Part shown: positions 27,268 through 36,576 of the stretch, one piece after another
How the letters are laid out: each line of letters starts with the position of its first letter
Position numbering within the stretch: the stretch's first letter is position 1
Assembly: GCA_030849465.1 (NCBI GenBank)
Contig: JARVLF010000004.1
Coordinates: 124,001-188,000 of the forward strand
Direction of reading: 5' to 3'
DNA length: 64,000 nucleotides
Source of the DNA: Moesziomyces globuligerus
Lineage: Eukaryota; Basidiomycota; Ustilaginomycetes; Ustilaginales; Ustilaginaceae
The notes under the pieces: generated by a model
What the model saw: only the letters and a program-made list of their open reading frames with translations
The model's database searches: none
Told to the model about the DNA's origin: nothing
Program-made: the position numbers and the translations under genes

Positions 27268-28802
27268 CTTGGGATATGTCGGAGCGGGTATCGAAACGAA
27301 AGGAATAGACGAAAGCGCTGATGATGGAGCTAAGAGACGGAAGAGCAAGGCAATCCACGTTGTTCTTGTACTCGGAGGTTACCGCGACGTCTGACGACCC
27401 TGTAGCGGGGTGGGTGCGTTCGGTGAGCATCTCGCCATCTGACGTGCCACGCAACCGTCGCCTCGACGGCTTGCACGGCAGTGGCAAACCGATCGCGGGC
27501 GCTGGAGCCTAGCAAGTCGTTGCGAGCCCGCCAACTGAAAATGCGGATCGGCGTTAGAAGAAATCTGGCTTCGCCGGACCTTAGCTCGGCGGGGCGGCAG
27601 GCTGGCGGGCTGTGGGCCGTGCACGGCTTGGCTGCAGGTTGGGGGGTTGCAAAGCCGGCGCAGACTGACACCAGAGCCTCTCGAGATGACACCTTGCCGA
27701 CGAGATCCCGCACACCATCCGACATCTCGATGGCGTGCTTCTCGACACCCCACGAGTCTTAGCTGATGAAATCGTCGTGAGCTGTGTCAGTCCAGGGTGT
27801 AACATGATCAAAACAAAGGCGCCTAGATCACGTGGCTGTAAGCGATTTCGCGCGTGGGGTGCGGGTGGTCAGGTCGGGTACGCGAGGCTTTAGCGCTCCT
27901 TTTTTTGACACTCCGCCGAGGCCAGGTGGAGGCCAAGCGCCGCCTCGGACGACGTTGAAGCATGCTCATCAGCTGATGGCTCGGCAGAACCGAGACAGGA
28001 TGGCGTATGCTAGATCAAGGCCAGCTTGCAACACTACAGCCACTCGGCAGATGCGCTTCCACTCCACCCCGTCACGCGTCACGGTTGTCGGAACCAGGAA
28101 GCTTGCCGGGAAACGACTGGTGCCTCGAGGGACCCGTACTCGAGTCGGCTTGGCTGCGTCTCAGTCTAGACACGCGATGAAGAGGGTTTCGGTATCAGCC
28201 GCACTCGGCCTGCATCCGACAGCCCAACTCGATTGGAAAGGCTAGGGGCGAGTGAGACTCGTCCTTTGGCTGGCTTCGCGCAGCATCTGTGGTCTCGGAG
28301 GCAGAGAGGATGGGGAGGAATGCGATGCGAAACAAAGCCAAACCCGCCACTGTGTAGGAGCGGCCGAAAGGTGGAGGGTGTGAAGTTGAACGGGCTGGTC
28401 TTGGCAGCAGGGGCGCATCTGCGGCGATGGAGATGAGCGTCGAGGTCCAGTTGAGCATCGCACGGGACCCTGCGTTGGGTCGGGATGCAGGGTCCACGCC
28501 TCTGTACAGTACTGTTGCTGTAGCGTGTAGCGGACTGGTGGCGTGCGCGAATTTGGCTCTCCGCACAGAGGCCGAGCACGATCATGCGTTGGAGTTTCGA
28601 CAGAGTCAGACGGCTCGATCCTCCCGCTCTCCCCCTCTCTTGCTGCGAGTGATGGCTGGAGGAGTCGAGACCCATATCGTGAATAGAGTCGACCTCGGAT
28701 ACGAGGCGCGACGCGGCTAGGGTAGAGTTGCAAGAGCCGGGGGCCCGTGGTGGCTTGACCTCGCCTCTTTTGTTCTCCCTCACCAGCCCGCTCCGCATCG
28801 TG

Positions 28803-28907
28803 ATGCAAGACAGTACACTCGTCGGATCGCTTCCCGCCAAGATGGCCGACGTGCTGGCGAGCGCGGGGACGAGCGAGGTGCAGCTGTACAATGAGGTCGA
28901 TGCATGA
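28803..28907 (+). CDS. Possible small ORF or terminal exon (34 codons from ATG)
   Basis: A short + frame ending at TGA 28907 has coding-like, GC3-rich codons and reads MQDSTLVGSLPAKMADVLAS followed by AGTSEVQLYNEVDA. A plausible 3' splice site (TTCTCCCTCACCAG, ending at 28786) lies just upstream, so this may be the last exon of an intron-containing gene whose earlier exons I could not find. I do not recognise the product. A chance frame remains possible. Confidence 0.2.
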   Translation: MQDSTLVGSLPAKMADVLASAGTSEVQLYNEVDA

Positions 28908-29547
28908 AATCCAGAGCGCGCCCCACCACGCTAGCGCCAAAGTGAGGGGCTGCCGACGAGGTAGCCGAAGCGGTTTTGGAAGAGCAGCCCCTGGACACCG
29001 GTTGCATCCGGTTGCTGTCAGATGCAGTACCGCTGGCAGACCGCTGTCGGATCGCTGGCGGAGAACGGGATAGGATGTGCTTTCTCAAGCGAGGCGCGCC
29101 GAGAGGCAGCGCTTGCTGCGTCGGATTCATGCGAGGCTGCGGGCAACGGCGGAGCGACGGAGCGGCCGAGGAGCGGAGGGGCCGAGGAGCGGCGAGCTGG
29201 CGTGAGGAATGAATCGACGACCAACGCGCGCGACGGCGCTTGGCAACCCCCTGAGCTGAGCGCCGCGGGCGAGGAGGAGGATGGCGGTCGTCGGATCTCC
29301 CGACGTGCAGTGGGGTTCTCTCTTTCCGCTTCGAGAATTGGCATGCTAAGCCGTCTGGAGCCGTGTGGAGCCTTGTGGAGCCTTGTGGACCCTGCAAGCC
29401 GAGTTGGGCGAGCTTGAGGCTGAGCTTGCTTGGCTGCAATGGCCCCTTTGTGTTTTTTTATTGTCGGCGATGGACGAGTGTGTGTGTGTTGTGGACGCTC
29501 GCTGCCAGCTGGGCTGCGTGTTGCAATGCCGCTCCACTGCAGGCGAG

Positions 29548-29600
29548 TGCAGTGCATTGCAGAATGCAGTGCATTGCAGCAGAGTGCAGCAGATTGCAGC
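29548..29600. repeat. TGCA-rich direct repeat
   Basis: The 15-mer TGCAGTGCATTGCAG occurs exactly twice (29548-29562 and 29565-29579). It is followed by shorter TGCAGCAGA-type copies to 29600. TGCA is self-complementary, so the block can also pair in hairpins. Confidence 0.7.
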
Positions 29601-31122
29601 TTGATATCGCCCACCCGTCATCGCAGCCGCTCGCGTCGGCCATCCCGAAACGCAACATATACCCGCCACACCTCGCTGTCACCTGCAGCTGCTTGCATCC
29701 CCACCTTGCCCTTGGCTTTCTGCTTTGCGACCATCCATCGTCGCTGCGTCGCCAAGTCGCTGCCTCGCCACCCGCTCCTGCATTCCTCTCGTTGCAGCTT
29801 GCAGCACCGCGCATACACCTACCCAACACCACCACCACCACCACCACACACACCCGCATCCTCTCCCAGTCCCATCCGGTGGAAGCAGCACCTAGCCCGT
29901 CCCACGCTTCCGCTTCCAGAACCTACGCTACCTTACTCCTGCTCGCCACCAGCACGGTCCACACTCCTTGCTGCCGTCTCACATCAAGGTTGTGCATTGC
30001 CTCAATTTCGGCACGCTCCTGCGCAAGCTGCACAAGCTGCACAAGCTGCCACTGCAGACGCATCGGTTGCTGCACATCTTTCTCAACTACCTTTCCTTTG
30101 CAGCTCATCACTTTTTTCCCTGCCGGTCACCCTGCCACCCTGCCAACCTAGCACCCTGACAGCCTCTTGCCCACCGCACTCGCCCCTCCTCTCCCTCCCC
30201 TCCTCGCCACGACCCTCGCCACCCCTTCATCTTGGCTCTACACGCCTCGCTTCTGCTTTGCCGCAGCTCTAAATCTCCAGGACCCTGTCTCAGGAAGATT
30301 GGCACCCATCCACCCTTACACCAACCTCGGCTTCCGTTCCTAGCTTCGCGCCTCTCCAACCCCATCCTCCGACGTCGACCAACCGTTGGACCAACTCTTG
30401 CCTCGCCTTGCCTTGGCCCGCATCAGTACGTTTCAGCGCACGGTTCGCCCCCATCGCCCCGCCTCCATCCAACCTACCGCACACCAAGCACACCTCCAAC
30501 CTCGTCCGTGCCTCTCCTTCTGCACCCGCGAGCGGCCTCAGCACACCAACTTCCGGGCCATCCTCGCCCTCGACAGCCGCCGTCGATGTATCGCATGCAC
30601 TCTTGCATCGACCCTTCCCTCTAGATTCCCCTTTCCGGCGTCGGCCTCGGCGCTGGCTCGCCTGCCGTCCTTCTCGCCAGTACACTACCACCAAGCCTCG
30701 CCACGCTCAGCGCCCCCCTTTCCCTTCCTCGTGTGCCTGGTGCGGACTCGGCTTCTTCTAGCAAACACATCCCGTCGCAGTCTTGCATTCGCCTGCGCAC
30801 CTCCCAGTAGATCTTCTCTCGATACGACGCCACCAGCCATTCTTCCCAAGCGCTTAACCCCTGCCTACCCAGCACAGGACCCTGTCGATCTCGGCACCCC
30901 CACCCCTCTCGTACCGAGCACTTGCCGCCGTCTGCTTCTGGATTCCACCCAGATCTCAACGCCCTCCCTCCACCACCATCAAGCCTGCACTTCTTGTCGC
31001 CATCGCCTTGTCTCTGCGCCACCATCCATCAACCCGCCCCCTAGATTGCATCGCGACGCAGCGCGTCAGAGCGCACACGCACCACTTCGCCCCGGCTTAC
31101 AAATTCACACCACACGTCTAGG

Positions 31123-33093
31123 ATGACGGCGCAGGTGGTCCTCGGCACCATGCCTCACCACCCTTTCCCATCCGCGTTTGCCTCGCCCCTCGCTACCCCC
31201 TCCCCAACCAAGGAGCACCACTTTCCAACACTCTCGTCCTTCACCCGTCAAGCAACCACGGCTGCACCGGCCGCAGCAACCAGCGAGGCGGGCCCCAGTC
31301 AAGTTGCGCCCAGCACCAGCGATGCCTCCCCGGACAAGCCTTTTCCCGGCGTCGCTGCCGGGACCATCGACAGCAGCGCATCGCGCACCTATCGCGTCCC
31401 TGAACCGCGCCGCTCCTCTCGACCGCGCTTGCGCAGCTTACAGAGCCTCAACTCGACGCCGGCATCGCCCTCGTTGACCGAGCAAGACAGCGGCCACGCG
31501 CTCATCTCGACTTCGCGCTCCCACACCTCGCATCCCAGCCTCGGCAGGGCGCCCTCCCGCAACGCCGTCGAATCGCTCCAACCGCTCGCCGAGTCGAGCG
31601 TCGCAGCCCACACAACCAAGCCGGAGCGGCCGTCTACACGGTCTCCGACCTCGGCTTCGACCCCATGGCCGACAGGCCACACCGATGCAGGTGCACCGCC
31701 GCCCAGGCCGCGGCGGTCCTCGACCAGCCCCAAGCTCGACTCGGGTCTGAGCGAGTTTGGCCAGATGGGCGCGCCGTTTGCTGCGCACGGTCGCTCCGAG
31801 GGCTTCCTCCGACGCAGCCACACGGTCACCACGGGAATCCACTCGGCAGGGCAGAGGCGCGGCGAAGAGGCATCGGCGCACCGCTCGCCGCCTTCGAACG
31901 CGGTCACCTACGGTCCCAGCAGCGGGCGGCACGCACCCAAGCTCACGCAGCGCCGGCAGACGGTCTCGAACGTCTCGCCGAGCTCGCTCGAGCGCGCTAC
32001 GCCAGCGCACCTGGGCGGCGTTTCGCCCGTGCCGAGCCGGACGCTGTCGTACGCGTCGCATCCACCGCACGCGGCACACGCGGCGGGGAGCGGCATCTCG
32101 GTGGCGTCGCCGCCGAGCCGGCTGCGCGAGCGCGGGACGCTGCCCAACAACCAGCTCGAGGCCAAGGTGGTGATCCTCGGCTCGCAGGGCGTGGGCAAGA
32201 CGTCGCTCGTGCACCGCTACACGTCGGGCGAGTTTAGCCTCGCCTCGACGCCGTCGACGATCGGCGCGAGCTTCCTCACCAAGAAGCTCATCGTCGAGGG
32301 CGTGCGCGTGCGCCTGCAGCTGTGGGACACGGCGGGGCAGGAGCGCTTCCGCAGCATGGCGCCCATGTACTACCGCGGTAGCCACGCCGCCGTGATCGTC
32401 TACGACCTCACGTCGATGGCGAGCTTCCTCGACGTGCGCGCGTGGATCGAGGAGCTCAAGAGCAACATGACCTCGGACCTCGTCATCCACGTCGTCGGCG
32501 CCAAGCTCGACCTCGCACGCGAGCGGAGGCAGGTGCAGCTCGAGTTTGCGCGCGCCACCGTACGCAGCTGGCTCCAGCCGTATCAGACCCAAGCGCTTGC
32601 CTTGCCGGGTGTCGGTGCTGCGGCCGATTCGGACGGCAGTCCCGGCTCGCCGACGCGGCCTTCGTCGAGGCTGAGTGGGCTGGGGTCGCTGGCGATCGGT
32701 TCGGCTTCGCGGCTCGCGTCGTTCCAGCGGCCGAGTCCGGGCTGGACGGGCGGCGCAGGCGCGGGTCTCAAGCCGAGTAGCTTTGGCAGCAGCGCTGCCT
32801 CGAGCGGCTCGGCGGGCAGCGATCCCGGCCGCGACGCCGCGCCGGATCTCGAGACGCTCAGCTTGTCGTGGGACGTCGTCGAGCTCTCCGAGGTCTCGGC
32901 CAAGGACGATCGCGGCATCGAGGAGGTCTTCCTCGCCCTCACAAAGAAGCTCGTCGAACGACGCAGCCAGATCGAGCTCGAACGCGCCACGCGCGAGCGC
33001 AACAGCATCTTCCTCTCGGCTCACGACGCCGACCACCTCCTCCCATCCGTCCAGCCCGCCATCACGCCCAATAGCTGGACCTGTTGTGGCTAA
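31123..33093 (+). CDS. Large Rab-like GTPase with long N-terminal extension and internal insertion (656 aa)
   Basis: About 340 disordered, Ser/Pro/Arg-rich residues precede a Ras-superfamily G domain. Motifs are G1 GSQGVGKTS, G2 region STIGASFLTKK, G3 WDTAGQERF with RSMAPMYYRGS, and G5 EVSAKDD. The switch sequences resemble the endosomal Rab5/22/31 group. The G4 box, normally NKxD, reads AKLD (Ala460). Between G4 and G5 lies an insertion of more than 100 Ser/Gly-rich residues absent from ordinary Rabs. The C-terminus ends SWTCCG, compatible with geranylgeranylation of a CC pair. The start may be ATG 31123 or the in-frame ATG 31150. A role in vesicle traffic is inferred; the substrate pathway is unknown. 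Confidence 0.85.
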   Translation: MTAQVVLGTMPHHPFPSAFASPLATPSPTKEHHFPTLSSFTRQATTAAPAAATSEAGPSQVAPSTSDASPDKPFPGVAAGTIDSSASRTYRVPEPRRSSRPRLRSLQSLNSTPASPSLTEQDSGHALISTSRSHTSHPSLGRAPSRNAVESLQPLAESSVAAHTTKPERPSTRSPTSASTPWPTGHTDAGAPPPRPRRSSTSPKLDSGLSEFGQMGAPFAAHGRSEGFLRRSHTVTTGIHSAGQRRGEEASAHRSPPSNAVTYGPSSGRHAPKLTQRRQTVSNVSPSSLERATPAHLGGVSPVPSRTLSYASHPPHAAHAAGSGISVASPPSRLRERGTLPNNQLEAKVVILGSQGVGKTSLVHRYTSGEFSLASTPSTIGASFLTKKLIVEGVRVRLQLWDTAGQERFRSMAPMYYRGSHAAVIVYDLTSMASFLDVRAWIEELKSNMTSDLVIHVVGAKLDLARERRQVQLEFARATVRSWLQPYQTQALALPGVGAAADSDGSPGSPTRPSSRLSGLGSLAIGSASRLASFQRPSPGWTGGAGAGLKPSSFGSSAASSGSAGSDPGRDAAPDLETLSLSWDVVELSEVSAKDDRGIEEVFLALTKKLVERRSQIELERATRERNSIFLSAHDADHLLPSVQPAITPNSWTCCG

Positions 33094-33414
33094 ATCCCTC
33101 GCACCGATTCTTGTTTTTCTCCCTCTTTCTCTCTCGCATCGTACGACGTATCCGCAGTATTATCCTGGCTCCGCATCGCAATCCTTCCAAACTGTTCCGG
33201 GCATGTTCTCTCATGGCTAACTTACCGCACTCACGATACCTTTTTTGACGAATCGCAGCGTTGACCATTGCTACGATTGTGGAAAGACGAGACTGTGGGG
33301 GAAAAAGGCGCAGTGAACATTGAAAGCCGACGATGACGGTGGGGAGACAGGACCGGAGGCAAGGATCTGATTGGGCAAAAAAGGGGGGGGGGGGGGGGGA
33401 TGGGAGAGGTTTTT
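33094..33414. other. Convergent 3' region of the Rab-like gene and MCM7
   Basis: 321 bp, mostly 3' UTR of two convergent genes. It holds a run of 17 G (33383-33399) and a short T run just after the MCM7 stop. No other feature was seen. Confidence 0.6.
33383..33399. repeat. Homopolymer of 17 G
   Basis: An uninterrupted G run on the + strand, or C run in the MCM7 transcript, 16 bp past the MCM7 stop codon. Run length is error-prone in sequencing. Confidence 0.85.
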
Positions 33415-35946
33415 TTAGAGGAAGACGAGACGGTTTGCCGAGACTTGGAGGACGCCTAGGTCTTGGTATTCCTGGAGGCATTCCTGGAACTGGTCTTCGA
33501 GGAAGCCGGCTGCGATGATGCGGGCACGGAGTTGTGGGATGGGGATATGGAGATCCTGGTCCATGGCGTCTGGGTCTGGGTTTGCGGCGGAGTGGGTGTT
33601 GTAGAACTCGCGGATGATGCGGTAGATCTTTGAAATGTAGGTATGATCCTGACCCAACGCATCGCTTCTCGCCAACGAAGGATGGTTGAGCACACTCGAT
33701 TTGGAGACCTCGAGCAACCTCAAAGCCTCGTCTACATCTGGCAAAGAGACGTGATCATCAAACCTAAGTCGCGCCAGAGCCTGCGAAAGACGAATGATAC
33801 CCAGCAGTGTACGTGCACTGACGTATCCCGTTCCACTGCCAGAAGGACCAGAAGAAGAGTCGGTTGAGACTTGATCTTCTTTGTACTGGTTTCGCATCTG
33901 AACGTAGGCACCAACGACGTAGTCTGAAACCGCCTTGCTAAGCACAGGACGCTTCTGCCTGGCGAGTGCAATGTAGTGACGCATGAGCGTAGGGCTGATG
34001 ACATCGTACTCGAGCTCGGGATGCGCATTGTGCATGTGCACGTACGTCACGTGCTGCGCCAAGCGCTCGTCATCATCGCGCGTCGGCGTATCCAGGATGA
34101 GGTAGAGGATATCAAACCTCGACAACAGCGCCGCAGGCAAGTTGATGTTATCCACCGGACTCACGCGCGGGTTGTACCTCCCGTAGAGCGGATTGGCAGC
34201 CGCGAGGATCGAGGTACGCGCATTCAGCGTCGTCGTGATGCCCGCCTTGGAGATCGAGATGGTCTGCTGCTCCATCACCTCGTGGATCGCCGTGCGATCG
34301 CTCTCCTCCATCTTGTCAAACTCGTCGATGCAGGCGATGCCGTTATCTGCGAGGACGAGCGCACCGCCTTCGAGCACCATCTCGTCGGTCACGGGATCGC
34401 GCATCACAGCCGCCGTCAGACCGACACCCGAAGAGCCTCGGCCGGTGGTATACACGCCGCGCGGAGCCACCTTGGAGATGTACTTGAGGAGCTGCGATTT
34501 TGCGACACCTGGATCGCCCATGAGGCAGACGTTGATGTCGCCGCGGATCTTCATGCCGTCGCCTACGGTCTTGCTGACGCCGCCGACGAGGAGGAGGAGG
34601 AGACACTTCTTGACGTCTTCGTGGCCGTAGATCTCGGGAGCGATGGACGAGGCGAGCTTCTGGTAGAGCGCGGGATCGTCCTTGAGCTCTGCGATCTGGG
34701 CTGCGATCTCGGGCGTGCGCTGCATGGCGGTGTACTGCTTCTTGAGCTGGTGGATCGACTGCGCCTCGAGGTAGGTGTCGGTGAGCAGACCTGCGCGGAT
34801 CGCCTTGAAGCCCGAGTAGGGCATGGGGAGGAAGATGCCGCCGACATGCACCACGTCGCCTGGATTCATGGCGCGCGTGAGCGGGCCGTAGACGTGGATG
34901 GTCATGGTGCGCGGGATGTGTCCGACGGGGACCTGGTCGGCCATCTCCTGGATCTTGACCTCCTGGAAGGGCACAAACTTGCTCGCGCGCACCTGGGGAT
35001 ACAGCGGGCCGCGCGTGTTGTTGGTCTGGCAGCGGCGCGAGTTGCACTGGGTGAGCGGCATGTACTGCCTCGAGGTGACCTCCTGGAAGACCTCGGCGCC
35101 GCAGACGTCGCAGGCGTATGCGTCGACGAGCAGGAAGGGCTTGACCTCGGAGACGCGCGTCACGATGCCGCGCACCGTGATGAGCTTGCCGAGATGCGAA
35201 CCGCGCACCGCCCTCACTGCGAGCGGCTCCTCTGCGGGCTGACCGGGCTGGAGACGACCCGTGTAGGGCTTAAAGTAGAGCGTGTACCTGCGCAGCAGGA
35301 CGGGCGGGAAGATGTTGTCGCTGGCGTCCTCCGGGGCGACGCCGGCGTCGTTGGGATCCTCGGCGCTCTCGACGGTGCGCGCGTTGCGCTCCATGCGCTG
35401 GTGGCGGATGACGTCGAGCACGTCGTCCTTGTGCGAGATGTCCTTGGACGGCTCGGGCACGAGCTTGTCGACGCACTCGCAGAAGAGATCGAGGTAGCGC
35501 TTGGCGTTGCTGCGGATGGCGCCGACGAGCGCGCGGCCCGACTCGTTGGTGGCGGTGTTGGCGTGCGTGGCGAGGTCGTTGAGGTCGATGATGAGCGAGT
35601 CCTGCTCGCGGTTCGCAATGTTCTGCAGCTGGTGCATGTAGAACGGCACCTGGCGCGAGCCCGACGCTTCGGCCTCGGCGTGGGCGCGGCTGCGACGCTG
35701 GGAAGCGGCGCGGTCGACATCCATGCGGTCGACAGCGCCGCTGAGTTCACGGTCCAGATCGTCGTCGTCCTCGTCGTCAGCATCGTCGAGACTGATGGGC
35801 GCGCCGCCGCGCTGGGACGCCGAGAGCGAGGCGAGACGCGAAGCGGGCGCCTTGAAGAAGCAGAGGAAGTCGGTGATCTTCTGGCGCTCCTCGTCGTAGT
35901 CGATGTTGAGCGAGATCGTCGGCAGGACGGGGGCTGACGACGCCAT
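33415..35946 (-). CDS. MCM7: DNA replication licensing factor MCM7 (843 aa)
   Basis: A subunit of the MCM2-7 replicative helicase. The N-terminus ([18 protein letters not shown]) is typical of MCM7. A zinc-binding motif is at about 279 (CDVCGAEVF, then CNSRRC). The AAA+ core has Walker [15 protein letters not shown] at about 476, Walker B with [20 protein letters not shown] near 540, sensor-type [20 protein letters not shown], and the arginine finger in [17 protein letters not shown]. The stretch [13 protein letters not shown] and the C-terminal winged-helix region ending [12 protein letters not shown] are also MCM7-like. An acidic Asp/Glu linker (about 55-65) and an insert before the zinc motif are species-level variation. 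Single exon. Confidence 0.97.
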   Translation of the reverse strand: MASSAPVLPTISLNIDYDEERQKITDFLCFFKAPASRLASLSASQRGGAPISLDDADDEDDDDLDRELSGAVDRMDVDRAASQRRSRAHAEAEASGSRQVPFYMHQLQNIANREQDSLIIDLNDLATHANTATNESGRALVGAIRSNAKRYLDLFCECVDKLVPEPSKDISHKDDVLDVIRHQRMERNARTVESAEDPNDAGVAPEDASDNIFPPVLLRRYTLYFKPYTGRLQPGQPAEEPLAVRAVRGSHLGKLITVRGIVTRVSEVKPFLLVDAYACDVCGAEVFQEVTSRQYMPLTQCNSRRCQTNNTRGPLYPQVRASKFVPFQEVKIQEMADQVPVGHIPRTMTIHVYGPLTRAMNPGDVVHVGGIFLPMPYSGFKAIRAGLLTDTYLEAQSIHQLKKQYTAMQRTPEIAAQIAELKDDPALYQKLASSIAPEIYGHEDVKKCLLLLLVGGVSKTVGDGMKIRGDINVCLMGDPGVAKSQLLKYISKVAPRGVYTTGRGSSGVGLTAAVMRDPVTDEMVLEGGALVLADNGIACIDEFDKMEESDRTAIHEVMEQQTISISKAGITTTLNARTSILAAANPLYGRYNPRVSPVDNINLPAALLSRFDILYLILDTPTRDDDERLAQHVTYVHMHNAHPELEYDVISPTLMRHYIALARQKRPVLSKAVSDYVVGAYVQMRNQYKEDQVSTDSSSGPSGSGTGYVSARTLLGIIRLSQALARLRFDDHVSLPDVDEALRLLEVSKSSVLNHPSLARSDALGQDHTYISKIYRIIREFYNTHSAANPDPDAMDQDLHIPIPQLRARIIAAGFLEDQFQECLQEYQDLGVLQVSANRLVFL

Positions 35947-36576
35947 GGCTGTCTATATGGAAAAAGGGTATCTGAAGGGGTGTTTGTTTGTGGATGGACG
36001 CCTGAGCACCTCGGGGAGCGTGCTTCCAGTCTTGCGCGTGTGCGGGGTATGCTGAAATGGACGTTGTATATGCAGGGCGCTGGCGAGAGAGGAGTAGAGG
36101 AGAAGAGCGAGGTGGATGTGGTGGCGAGGGTGTTGAGAAGGAAGCGGCGTCAGATGCGGATGATCGCAGGCAAAGGCGACTGGCGCGAGTCTCCCTTTGC
36201 TCTGCCTTTGCGCCCTCACGACACGCGCTTTTGGGCGTTTTGGCGCTTTGACGCTTTGGCGCTTTGACGCTGCTGAGCCTCTGAGCCTCTGCGCCTCTGC
36301 TGGCTTGGTTCGGCGCGCCCGAGGATTGGATTGCAATTTACACGACGACCACGCGCCTCGGTTTGGGCGCGTCTCGTGTCCACACCCAACACCGCCGCAC
36401 GCGTCTCACTTTGACGCGTTCTGAACATGTGTTACGCCTTTTCATCACACACTGCATCGCCGAAGTTGCCCTTCATCCCCGGCAACACAACCGCGTCCTC
36501 ACACCATGTCCAAGATTCAATCACAGCGATACGATTCTACACTAGAATACAGAGGCAGCCGGGCACATGTGTACAT
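35947..36576. promoter_or_regulatory. MCM7 upstream region with MCB-like and E2F-like motifs
   Basis: Two exact MluI-cell-cycle boxes ACGCGT lie at 36399-36404 and 36414-36419, about 455-470 bp upstream of the MCM7 ATG. A tandem of TTTGGCGCTTTGACGC occurs at 36239-36270, giving two TTTGGCGC E2F/MBF-like sites. MCM genes in fungi are commonly G1/S-regulated through MBF-type factors. Use of these sites here is inferred. The region also holds the 3' flank of the SSU1-like gene. Confidence 0.4.

Larger units (their letters stand above)
27268..31122. other. 3.9-kb intergenic region between the peroxiredoxin and Rab-like genes
   Basis: This is the longest gene-poor stretch of the window. 27268-29360 is mixed sequence with many overlapping open frames of up to about 240 codons on both strands, none with a recognisable domain. 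A CACGTG site is at 27829-27834. 29365-29390 has GTGGAGCCTTG tandem copies, and 29520-29605 is a TGCA-rich repeat. From about 29650 to 31110 the + strand is strongly pyrimidine-rich (CT/CCT-rich) with little strand symmetry. This could be a long 5' leader or promoter of the Rab-like gene or an untranslated RNA. The function of the region is unknown. Confidence 0.5.

Noticed and set aside
28166..28940. Two minus frames of about 240 codons in the gene-poor region
   Set aside because: Mutually overlapping frames with no conserved motif, and compositions rich in Ser/Arg/Cys/His typical of chance frames.
30386..31126. 246-codon + frame before the Rab-like gene
   Set aside because: Pro/Ser/Leu/Arg composition follows directly from the pyrimidine-rich base composition, and a second frame through the same bases looks equally open.
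31438..33036. 532-codon minus frame opposite the Rab-like gene
   Set aside because: Arg-rich antisense composition; all G-box motifs are on the + strand.
33976..35937. 653-codon + frame opposite MCM7
   Set aside because: Antisense shadow of MCM7, whose Walker and arginine-finger motifs are on the minus strand.
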